DNA from: Azonexus sp. R2A61
GTDB taxonomy: Bacteria > Pseudomonadota > Gammaproteobacteria > Burkholderiales > Rhodocyclaceae
Assembly: GCF_021401135.1 (NCBI RefSeq)
Contig: NZ_JACBFO010000001.1
Span: 248,001 to 312,000, forward strand
Reading direction: 5' to 3'
DNA length: 64,000 nucleotides
This document shows positions 34,707-41,286 of this stretch, piece by piece. A program made the position numbers and the translations under genes. Under the pieces are notes generated by a model. It made no database searches and was not told the origin of the DNA. It saw only the letters and a program-made list of their open reading frames with translations. The first letter of the stretch is position 1. Every line of letters begins with the position of its first letter.

Positions 34707-35606
34707 ATGCCACGCCGTCACCTGACCTTCCGCCAGCTCGAAACCTTTGCCACGGTCGCCCGCCTGGGCAACTTCTCGCGCGCCGCCGAAGCGCTGCACC
34801 TGACCCAGCCGGCCGTCTCCATCCAGATCCGCCAGATCACCGACATCGTCGGCCTGCCGCTGTTCGAGCAGAACGGCCGCAGCATCCGCCTGACCGCCGC
34901 CGGCCGCGAACTGCTGCAGACCGCGCGCGAACTCGACGACAGCTGGAACCGCTTCGAATCTGCGGTCGACGCCCTGCAAGGGCTGAAAAAGGGCCGCCTG
35001 CGCGTCGCCCTGGTGACCACCGCCAAATACTTCCTGCCGCGCATGCTCGGCACCTTCTGCCGGCGCTACCCGGACATCGACATCGAACTCGAAGTCGCCA
35101 ACCGCGCGCGCATCGTCGAACGCCTGCGCGCCAACGAAGACGACCTGTACATCATGTCCTTCCCGCCCGAAGAACTCGACGTCGTCGCCACCCCCTTCCT
35201 CGACAACCCGCTGGTCGTCGTCGCCCCCGCCGATTACCCGCTGCCGGCCGGCCCGCTGACGCTGGACGACATCGCCCACCACCCTTTCCTGCTGCGCGAA
35301 ACCGGCTCCGGCACACGCAAGGCCATCGACCGCCACCTGAACCAGAACGGCCAGTCGCTCAACATCAAGATGGCGCTGGGCAGCAACGAAGCCATCCGCG
35401 ACCTCGTCGCCACCGGCATGGGCCTGGCCATCCTCTCCCGCCACGTGCTCGGCGAACACCCCGAACAGGACGGCCTGCGCATCCTCGACATCGCCGGCTT
35501 CCCGCTCCGGCAAACCTGGTCGGTCGTGCATCTGCGGCAGAAGGTCCTGCCGCTGCCGGCAAAGGCGTTTATGGATGAGTTGTTGACGGTGTTGGGGAAA
35601 GCGTAG
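34707..35606 (+). CDS. LysR-family regulator, CbbR/CmpR-like
   Basis: This 299-residue regulator has the HTH LTFRQLETFATVARLGNFSRAAEALHLTQPAVSIQIRQI and an effector domain starting GRLRVALVTTAKYFLPRMLGTFCRRYP, as in CbbR/CmpR regulators of CO2 and bicarbonate genes. It is divergent from sbtAB. The 97-bp spacer is AT-rich, with ATTAAATCCAATTAAA and ATTTATAAAAACTTATAT as possible LysR boxes. This gene is the last high-GC gene before the cassette array. Confidence 0.88.
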   Translation: MPRRHLTFRQLETFATVARLGNFSRAAEALHLTQPAVSIQIRQITDIVGLPLFEQNGRSIRLTAAGRELLQTARELDDSWNRFESAVDALQGLKKGRLRVALVTTAKYFLPRMLGTFCRRYPDIDIELEVANRARIVERLRANEDDLYIMSFPPEELDVVATPFLDNPLVVVAPADYPLPAGPLTLDDIAHHPFLLRETGSGTRKAIDRHLNQNGQSLNIKMALGSNEAIRDLVATGMGLAILSRHVLGEHPEQDGLRILDIAGFPLRQTWSVVHLRQKVLPLPAKAFMDELLTVLGKA

Positions 35607-35902
35607 GGGGAAAGAAGCCCGCGGTTTGGCAGTTATCTGCCAAGAGCAGACTAAGGGAAAAGCACCTCAAAGCTGTCATCGGCAAACCGCCTCGGCGCAT
35701 GACATTCAACTTCGTTGCTGGCAGAATTCTCGCGTTATTGAACATGCGCCGCGTATGACTGCGATCTACTCTCGTAGATATTTTCAAGAACCTGCCAGAT
35801 GCCTCAATTGGCAAGCCTTCCTGACTGATGTCTTTGCCAGAATATACGGCGCAAAAACAGGTTATACGGCGATAACGCCGTCCATTTCACGTTAGGCAAT
35901 TC
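35607..35902. other. Low-GC entry region of the cassette array, no convincing gene
   Basis: This stretch of about 300 bp changes abruptly in composition. A core-site-like GTTAGGC at 35891-35897 lies 6 bp before the first cassette gene and is preceded by a small inverted repeat (GGCGATAACGCC). No matching RYYYAAC partner with complementary arms is found within attC distance, so it may be an attI-like site or a truncated attC. Open frames here have no recognisable similarity, and none reads as an integron integrase. Confidence 0.5.
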
Positions 35903-36316
35903 ATGGCTCACTTGGCACGTTCCGTTGCATCACTTCGAATCGCTGGGGATGAGTTGGTCCCGGAAGAGGTGTCTTTGCTATTGGGTGCTCAACCAACGCA
36001 TGCCCAACGCAAAGGCCAGGAACTTCCATCAAAAGCAGGAGTGCGCATAGCGTCATTCGGCCATTGGCGATTACACGCAATAGAAACTGAACCGGAAAAT
36101 CTTGATGCCCAAGTTGCCGAGATATTGGGCCAGCTCACATCCAATCTCGATGTCTGGCAAAGCTTAACTTCAAGATACAGAGTTGATCTTTTCTGCGGCT
36201 GGTTCATGGAAGGAAGTAACGAAGGTGTTTGTATTTCTCCATTGACATTGCAAGCCTTGGGCGAAAGAGGTATTGAATTGGGATTGGATATCTATGCGCC
36301 AGACACCAATGCCTAA
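35903..36316 (+). CDS. Cassette 1: DUF4279-like protein
   Basis: This 137-residue protein resembles the DUF4279 family: LARSVASLRIAGDELVPEEVSLLLGAQPTHAQRKGQ at the start, SLTSRYRVDLFCGWFMEGSNEGVCISPLTLQALGERGIELGLDIY near the end. That family is common in integron cassettes and of unknown function. The gene begins 5 bp after a core site, and its stop lies in an attC site. GC content is near 50%, unlike the chromosome. Confidence 0.75.
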   Translation: MAHLARSVASLRIAGDELVPEEVSLLLGAQPTHAQRKGQELPSKAGVRIASFGHWRLHAIETEPENLDAQVAEILGQLTSNLDVWQSLTSRYRVDLFCGWFMEGSNEGVCISPLTLQALGERGIELGLDIYAPDTNA

Positions 36317-36382
36317 CATCACAATCCACCGGACCTCCGGCAAGCTGCGCTTGCCTGCGTCCGGTGATTTTCAACGTTAGAT
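36311..36382 (+). other. attC site 1
   Basis: This 72-bp site runs from R'' GCCTAAC (36311-36317) to the core GTTAGAT (36376-36382, GTTRRRY). Between them are imperfect complementary arms (ATCCACCGGAC / GTCCGGTGAT) and a central hairpin (CAAGCTGCGCTTG). The stop codon of cassette 1 falls within the R'' box. Confidence 0.88.
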
Positions 36383-36385
36383 CTC

Positions 36386-36745
36386 ATGGTCGCCTTCCCG
36401 ACTGCCACGCGAAAATCAGCCTTCATTGCAGGCTTTTCCCTTGTCCTGTTTATTGCCTTACTCGAAACCCTAGGGAGTTTTGGCGTGTTTCTGAGCGGCA
36501 GCTCCGAAGAACAGCTCTTTCCTGTCGTCATCTTGTTTTTCTTTGTCAGCGTTCTGCTGTTCGTCATTGACGTTAAGAGCCTTGCCCCTAGCGAGCCAAA
36601 AACCAAAATCCCGTTGCTTTATTTCCCCGCCAACCGTGCAGGTCTCAATTTTCTACTCCGCGTCTGGGGCCGAATGCTTGTCTGGTTTCTGGGCGCTGCA
36701 ACCGCGGCTGCTCTTATGGCATTCGGGCAATGGCTACTCAAATGA
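36386..36745 (+). CDS. Cassette 2: small membrane protein
   Basis: This 119-residue protein has three predicted membrane helices: SAFIAGFSLVLFIALLETLG, LFPVVILFFFVSVLLFVI and MLVWFLGAATAAALMAFGQWL. No family is recognised. The ATG is 3 bp after the core of attC 1, as usual for integron cassettes, with no spacer promoter. Confidence 0.75.
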   Translation: MVAFPTATRKSAFIAGFSLVLFIALLETLGSFGVFLSGSSEEQLFPVVILFFFVSVLLFVIDVKSLAPSEPKTKIPLLYFPANRAGLNFLLRVWGRMLVWFLGAATAAALMAFGQWLLK

Positions 36746-36746
36746 A

Positions 36747-36836
36747 ATCTAACATTGCGGTCAAAGCCGCTCCCTCCGGTCGCTGGACGCTGCGCGATAA
36801 AGCTCCGCGCAGCGCCCCTTACCTAAAACGTTGGGC
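36747..36836 (+). other. attC site 2
   Basis: This 90-bp site runs from R'' ATCTAAC (36747-36753) to the core GTTGGGC (36830-36836). The middle contains the strong inverted repeat CGCTGCGCG / CGCGCAGCG. It is longer than the neighbouring attC sites but has both consensus boxes. Confidence 0.85.
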
Positions 36837-36839
36837 GTC

Positions 36840-37538
36840 ATGAACTCTTATCTCAAAGTTGCCGCATCAAAGCTGAGAAAGGCCAAAAACGGTGCCTATC
36901 TTCGTCGCGCAATGTGGTTGTCATTTGAAGAACGTCTTCGGTCAGTATTCACAGAGATTGATAGCCGTGGTTTTGATGCGGACGAACTTGGGACCCTGTA
37001 CCTATCGTCTAATCACTCGACAAATCCCGCCTACAACAAGCCTTGGGTATACAGGCACAACTCGCTAAATCAAGCGCAAATCTCCGTTGGTTGGAGACGA
37101 TTGGGTGTTTGGCACACCATAGCCTCAGACAACTTGACTAACCCAAAGGAGGCTATGGAGGCGGGGGCAAGCATTTGCTTTTCTCAAGACATCACCGGGA
37201 AAGTGATGGTCTTGCTCTCACCATATAAGTCTGACCTTGCTAAAGTGAATGAGGAAAACTTCATCCTAGTATTTGGAGCGGAACCCAACGACTTAACAGA
37301 AAATGCTATTCGCGGTCTTATGAAGACGTTTTTTCGATATTGCGTTGCAACCAGCATGATTTCCGGTGGCAACTACCGTGACTATCTCTTTCGTCTGTGG
37401 CTAGGCCTTCGTGATATTCGAAATCGAAAGATTCAGAAGATTGCAGTCTTTCGTTTTTTCGAGCGAGTTCTACTCGTTGCTCTGGCAGCAGCGGGAGTGT
37501 GGGCCACTTTATTCACCGGAAACAAATGGCCATTTTAG
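36840..37538 (+). CDS. Cassette 3: unknown protein with C-terminal membrane anchor
   Basis: This 232-residue protein has a mainly soluble body and one hydrophobic segment near the C-terminus (VLLVALAAAGVWATLF), followed by GNKWPF. The sequence ISVGWRRLGVWHTIASDN and SPYKSDLAKVNEENFILVFG did not recall any family. A tail-anchored topology is likely. The ATG is 3 bp after the attC 2 core; a TTG in the core itself is in frame but less likely. Confidence 0.7.
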   Translation: MNSYLKVAASKLRKAKNGAYLRRAMWLSFEERLRSVFTEIDSRGFDADELGTLYLSSNHSTNPAYNKPWVYRHNSLNQAQISVGWRRLGVWHTIASDNLTNPKEAMEAGASICFSQDITGKVMVLLSPYKSDLAKVNEENFILVFGAEPNDLTENAIRGLMKTFFRYCVATSMISGGNYRDYLFRLWLGLRDIRNRKIQKIAVFRFFERVLLVALAAAGVWATLFTGNKWPF

Positions 37539-37545
37539 CAATCAC

Positions 37546-37611
37546 GCCCAACCCTACAGTCGAGCGGAGCTGCGCAAAAAGCCGCGCAGTCCGCTCACTT
37601 CCACGTTAGGC
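37546..37611 (+). other. attC site 3
   Basis: This 66-bp site runs from R'' GCCCAAC (37546-37552) to the core GTTAGGC (37605-37611). Complementary arms (GAGCGGA / TCCGCTC) flank a GCTGCGC..GCGCAG-type central stem. This is a near-canonical attC. Confidence 0.9.
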
Positions 37612-37621
37612 AGCATAGGCC

Positions 37622-38200
37622 GTGACTACTCCGCTCTATCCGACATTTCGTAAGCGCATCGAAGATGCGACGGAACGGATCATCCGAGATCAAGTAACTC
37701 CGTGGGCCTTTTTGACTGCTGGCCCTCCATTCAAGGTCAAGCAATTTAGCGCTCGGGAAATCTCATACCAGGGCATCGGCTTCGAGGGTTCCCCTCGAAC
37801 AATATTCTGGAGCCGATATATTGATCCATTCTTGGAAGCCCTTGCTATCGAAGAAATCGAATTCGCAGTTGCATCCGCAAAGGAGCGGAGAATTGATGCA
37901 AGTCTTCTTCTCCCGGAGGTTCAAAGCTTGCTCAACGCCGCCGTTCAAAAGGTATTCCGGGAAATGGCAGAGATCGACCGCCGGTTGCTCGGAAAGGGCT
38001 TTCCAGAATCGGTGCCACTCCGTTCAACCGATGGAGAAGCTGACCAGCTCGGCGCGTTCATTGACGAACGAGTCCGGTGCGAACTTGCAATGTGGAAGCC
38101 GAGATCAACCGTCGAGGAGTGGTACGACCGAAACAAGTTCTGGGTGTGGGTGGTTGGAATCGTAGTCGGCGTGGCCGGCTTGCTCGTGAAGTTCCTCTAA
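37622..38200 (+). CDS. Cassette 4: unknown protein with C-terminal membrane anchor
   Basis: This 192-residue protein starts at GTG shortly after the attC 3 core. It is soluble and helical with a final hydrophobic segment (KFWVWVVGIVVGVAGLLVKFL) that ends the protein. It matches no family I recognise. Like cassette 3 it appears tail-anchored with the bulk in the cytoplasm. Confidence 0.7.
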   Translation: MTTPLYPTFRKRIEDATERIIRDQVTPWAFLTAGPPFKVKQFSAREISYQGIGFEGSPRTIFWSRYIDPFLEALAIEEIEFAVASAKERRIDASLLLPEVQSLLNAAVQKVFREMAEIDRRLLGKGFPESVPLRSTDGEADQLGAFIDERVRCELAMWKPRSTVEEWYDRNKFWVWVVGIVVGVAGLLVKFL

Positions 38201-38204
38201 TGCT

Positions 38205-38273
38205 GCCCAACCCATCATTCGAGCGGACCTTGCGCGAAAAGCCGTGCAAGGCCGCTCAATTCAAACGTTGGGT
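38205..38273 (+). other. attC site 4
   Basis: This 69-bp site runs from R'' GCCCAAC (38205-38211) to the core GTTGGGT (38267-38273). Arms GAGCGG / CCGCTC and a central GCGCGAAAAGCCGTGC-like stem closely resemble attC 3, suggesting related cassette origins. Confidence 0.9.
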
Positions 38274-38288
38274 ACTTAACGCTACGCT

Positions 38289-39122
38289 ATGACCGCCATC
38301 GCAATTTGGTGCAACCACGAGGTTCAACAAAGTCCGGGGCTCTGGGTCGCTGGCGACAGCCGCATCAGCGCATCACCAGAATCGGTCTTGATCGATGACG
38401 GCTCAAAGCTTTTCGCATTGCCAGTCATCTGTAGGTCACCGGGGCCGGATGGGTTCTTTTCGCATGTCAGTTATGCGCACTCGTTCGGCTATTGCTTTGC
38501 CGGCAGCACACTCATGGCGCAGAACACCTACCTCGCGCTTATTCCACTACTGGGCAATCTCGTAGCTACAGCCAACTACGTTCCTTCACTGGCCGACGTG
38601 GCCAAATTTTTGTTTGCATACCTGAGTCGTACATTTGATGACTACAAGGCCCGCGTAGGCGAAATGGCCGTTTTCGAGGTTGCGCTGTTTGGTTTCTGCC
38701 ATAGTACAGGTTCGCTTTCTGCATTTCACTTCAAACCCAAGATCGACAGCGGCACCTGCATGCTGGCCTGCAACGAACACCTCAATATGGGGGACAGAGA
38801 CTTTCTGTACCTCGGAGATGCACAGGATCGAGTCACCAAACGCCTAACATCGGCATTTTCCAGTCAGTCAGTTCCCGGCAGGCCATTGAGCAGAATCCCG
38901 CGCTATGTCATTCAAGACTGCATCGACGACGAATCCTTTCCGCGTATTGGCGGGGAGCTCCAAATCGGAATTGCTGATGCCCTTGGCTTTCGCCCGCTCG
39001 CACTGTGCAAGCCCAGGACTTTGGGTCAGCCAGCCGCATACACCAGCTACCTTGGAAGAGAGCTAACTGAAGATCTCGCTTGGGTTGGTCAAGCTAAAGT
39101 TGGCTTGCCCGCATTGGCATGA
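38289..39122 (+). CDS. Cassette 5: possible proteasome/HslV-like Ntn-hydrolase
   Basis: This 277-residue protein has Thr directly after the initiator Met, then GLWVAGDSRISASPESVLIDDGSKLFALP. A Thr at position 2, Asp in GDSR (23) and Lys in DGSKLF (40) resemble the Thr1-Asp17-Lys33 arrangement of HslV and proteasome beta subunits, and SYAHSFGYCFAGSTL continues the pattern. The C-terminal half is unlike HslV. I infer an N-terminal-nucleophile hydrolase fold of unknown substrate. It is an integron cassette gene flanked by attC 4 and attC 5. Confidence 0.65.
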   Translation: MTAIAIWCNHEVQQSPGLWVAGDSRISASPESVLIDDGSKLFALPVICRSPGPDGFFSHVSYAHSFGYCFAGSTLMAQNTYLALIPLLGNLVATANYVPSLADVAKFLFAYLSRTFDDYKARVGEMAVFEVALFGFCHSTGSLSAFHFKPKIDSGTCMLACNEHLNMGDRDFLYLGDAQDRVTKRLTSAFSSQSVPGRPLSRIPRYVIQDCIDDESFPRIGGELQIGIADALGFRPLALCKPRTLGQPAAYTSYLGRELTEDLAWVGQAKVGLPALA

Positions 39123-39126
39123 ACGC

Positions 39127-39220
39127 ACCCAACCATTCGGTCCAGGGAACACCGGCGAACTGCGCTTGCCGGTTCGCTCCGGGCAGGGCCTTCGTCGGCC
39201 CATGAAGTTGAACGTTGAAG
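39127..39220 (+). other. attC site 5 with degenerate core
   Basis: This 94-bp site begins with R'' ACCCAAC (39127-39133). The apparent core is GTTGAAG (39214-39220), whose last base breaks the GTTRRRY rule. Internal repeats are present but less regular (ACCGGCGAACTGCGC, GCGCTTGCCGG). It is the last site of the array, followed by a terminator and the tRNA remnant. Confidence 0.6.
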
Positions 39221-39278
39221 GCCCACTCTCTCAAGCAAACAGCTTCCGTTTCAGATCAATAGTCACCGCCCCCCCAAC

Positions 39279-39309
39279 AAAAAAGCCAACCCGACCGGTT
39301 GGCTTTTTT
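39279..39309. terminator. Bidirectional terminator between cassette array and tRNA-Gly
   Basis: AAAAAA-GCCAACC / GGTTGGC-TTTTTT with loop CGACC. On the minus strand it lies 35 bp past the tRNA-Gly 3' end and can end that transcript. On the plus strand it closes the cassette array. Confidence 0.9.
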
Positions 39310-39343
39310 ACTTCGGCAGCGGATCGACCCTGCCTGAATTCTG

Positions 39344-39378
39344 TGGAGCGGGCGAAGGGAATCGAACCCTCCTCATGA
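39344..39378 (-). tRNA. tRNA-Gly(CCC), 3' exon
   Basis: On the minus strand this 35-nt exon reads TCATGAG, then the T-arm GAGGG-TTCGATT-CCCTT, the acceptor 3' strand CGCCCGC, discriminator T and encoded CCA. Joined to the exon at 42274-42312 it gives a 74-nt tRNA with complete 7-bp acceptor, D, anticodon (TGAGC/GCTCA) and T stems. It is separated from its 5' half by a group II intron. Confidence 0.85.
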
Positions 39379-39419
39379 GGCGGGTAAGGAGGTGGCCTCA
39401 CGGCCACCCCCTCCCCTAA

Positions 39420-39453
39420 GAACCGTACGTGCAAGTTTCCCCGCATACGGCTC
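39420..39453 (-). ncRNA. Group II intron domain V
   Basis: This 34-nt catalytic hairpin has the AGC triad in GAGCCGTA at its 5' side, pairing with TACGGTTC at its 3' side. It ends 41 nt before the predicted 3' splice site; domain VI fills the remainder. Confidence 0.9.
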
Positions 39454-39472
39454 AAGCAACCCATAAGCACCC

Positions 39473-41143
39473 CTACTTGAACATTGAGGTACCGGCAGCA
39501 ACTCCGGTTTTCTCCAAGACGTGGTGTTGCATGTGGCAATTCGGATGTAACAGAACCAGATTGGTCAGCTTGTCCGAACCTCGCTGAGATCGTTTGATTA
39601 TGTGGTGAAGATGCCACCCAGTTTCTCTCGTGATCTTTTGATTGCAGACGGGGCAGTCACCTTCCTGCCACCACCACAACCAGCGAAGTTTGCGTCGTCC
39701 TTCCAGCGTCTTGTCCATCCGCTTTGCAAGCCGTTTGGAAAAATAGCTGTCGTACGTTGGATCGTATGGATTCGCTTCCCCCATGATCTTGATGTGGGGC
39801 CTTTTCAGGTATCCCGCCAAGACCGGTAGTAACTTGTCCTGATCCGCAAAAAGCCAGTCACGCCCCTTGAGGCATTTGAAGTAACGCTGTTTGATCCACC
39901 GCTTCCCCTTGTTCGGGTGACGACGGCACGCCCAGCGCCACAATGCTTGCCAGATTTGATGGTCGCACTTTGCAAACGTCCGGGATGCCATCTGACTTCG
40001 ATGATAGTTGGCCCACCCCCTGATTACCGGGGTCAGCTTTTCGATCACCTCGATCTGTCTGGCAGCCTTTCTTTCCCGCAACAGGCTGCGGATTTTCCCC
40101 AGAAACGCCTTGATATTCTTTTTCGACGGCTGAGTGACCAGCATTCGATTGAACATCCTGACATTCCACCCCAAGAAGTCGAACCCCTCCGTCACATGTG
40201 TGATTTTGGTTTTCTTCTCCGAGAGGATGAGGCCCCGAGTGGCTAGGAATTTCTCCACCAAGGGTTTGACCTTCTCTTCCAGATACTCTTTCGAGCTACC
40301 CGTGATGATGAAGTCGTCCGCGTAACGCACCAGATTGACCTTTGCCGCACGCGCATCCCGCACTGTTCTGAACAGTGTGGTCAGCTCATGTTGCAGGCCA
40401 TCCAGCGCCAAATTCGCCAAAACCGGGGAAATGATGCCTCCCTGTGGCGTACCTGCTTGCGTTGGGAATAGCCTTCCCGTTTCGATAAAGCCCGCTTTCA
40501 GCCATTTCCGAAGGATGCCCTTGTCCATGCAGACATTGGCAACCAGCCAGTCATGACTGATGTTGTCAAAACAGCCTTTGATGTCTCCTTCCAGCACCCA
40601 TTTCGGGGAAGCTTTCCGGCCCAGCACGTTTCGCACTTGTTCGATGGCATCTGCCGTCGAGCGCTCACGTCGGAATCCGTAGGAATGATGATCGCCAGTT
40701 GTTTCAGCGACAGGCTCCAGCGCCAATAACTGCAGCGCTTGCATCGCCCGATCGCGCATGGTGGGTATGCCCAGAGGGCGTTTGTCACCGTTTGCTTTCG
40801 GAATGTAGATGCGACGTAGCGGTAACGGCTTGTATCTCTTGTTGCCAAGATCCACGACCGCTTTCCACTTCGCTTCCGGCGTATCCCAGGTTTGTTTATC
40901 CACACCTGGAGTTTTCCGGCCTTGATTCTCCGTAACTCGCCGAACTGCCAGCGCTTTCGCGCTGCTGGATTTAGTCAGGAGTCTCTGCAAGGTGCGAACC
41001 TTCCGCCACTCCCCTGCTTTTGCTGCCTTCGCAATACGTGTCTGTAACCTCGCGACAACTTGATAAGCCTTGACCCATTGAATCTCGTGCCAAGACTGCC
41101 AAGCCGTAGAGGCGACATCGCAATTTAACTGCGTTGCGTCCAT
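39473..41143 (-). CDS. ltrA: Group II intron-encoded reverse transcriptase/maturase with HNH endonuclease
   Basis: This 556-residue protein has RT blocks at about 60-330: RRIYIPKANGDKRPLGIPTMRDR, EGDIKGCFDNISHDWL, AGTPQGGIISPVLANLALDGL and the catalytic VRYADDFIITG. A maturase X domain follows (GWANYHRSQMASRTFAKCDHQIWQALWRWACRRHPNK). A C-terminal HNH zinc domain ends it (CPVCNQKITRETGWHLHHII ... LLHPNCHMQHH). All motifs are intact, so it may be active. A CCGGAGG site precedes ATG 41143, only 17 bp after the internal tRNA-Gly. Confidence 0.95.
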   Translation of the reverse strand: MDATQLNCDVASTAWQSWHEIQWVKAYQVVARLQTRIAKAAKAGEWRKVRTLQRLLTKSSSAKALAVRRVTENQGRKTPGVDKQTWDTPEAKWKAVVDLGNKRYKPLPLRRIYIPKANGDKRPLGIPTMRDRAMQALQLLALEPVAETTGDHHSYGFRRERSTADAIEQVRNVLGRKASPKWVLEGDIKGCFDNISHDWLVANVCMDKGILRKWLKAGFIETGRLFPTQAGTPQGGIISPVLANLALDGLQHELTTLFRTVRDARAAKVNLVRYADDFIITGSSKEYLEEKVKPLVEKFLATRGLILSEKKTKITHVTEGFDFLGWNVRMFNRMLVTQPSKKNIKAFLGKIRSLLRERKAARQIEVIEKLTPVIRGWANYHRSQMASRTFAKCDHQIWQALWRWACRRHPNKGKRWIKQRYFKCLKGRDWLFADQDKLLPVLAGYLKRPHIKIMGEANPYDPTYDSYFSKRLAKRMDKTLEGRRKLRWLWWWQEGDCPVCNQKITRETGWHLHHIIKRSQRGSDKLTNLVLLHPNCHMQHHVLEKTGVAAGTSMFK

Positions 41144-41160
41144 ATCAACCTCCGGTTGTA

Positions 41161-41235
41161 TGGAGCGGGCGAAGGGAGTCGAACCCTCGTCTCTTGCTTG
41201 GGAAGCAAGGGTAATAGCCGTTATACGACGCCCGC
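41161..41235 (-). tRNA. Intact tRNA-Gly(CCC) inside the group II intron
   Basis: This complete 75-nt tRNA has acceptor GCGGGCG/CGCCCGC, D-arm GTATAACGGCTATTAC, anticodon arm CTTGC-TTCCCAA-GCAAG (anticodon CCC), T-arm GAGGG-TTCGACT-CCCTT, discriminator T and encoded CCA. It differs from the interrupted tRNA in the D-loop and anticodon stem, so it is a distinct gene copy and not a fragment. It lies in the domain IV region, directly upstream of the maturase gene. Confidence 0.92.
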
Positions 41236-41277
41236 TCTGAACCTTTGGAGGAAGACGCAACTTTTCCCCGGACGGGG

Positions 41278-41286
41278 ATTGTAGCA
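41278..41286 (-). promoter_or_regulatory. Candidate extended -10 promoter of the internal tRNA-Gly
   Basis: On the minus strand TGCTACAAT gives an extended -10 (TGn-TACAAT), about 43 bp upstream of the internal tRNA 5' end. No good -35 is present at 17 bp. It suggests the tRNA could be transcribed independently of the intron's host transcript. Confidence 0.45.

Noticed and set aside
35626..35895. 89-codon frame at the entry of the cassette array
   Set aside because: It has no recognisable domain and runs through the core-site region; it could be residual sequence and not a gene. It does not look like an integron integrase.
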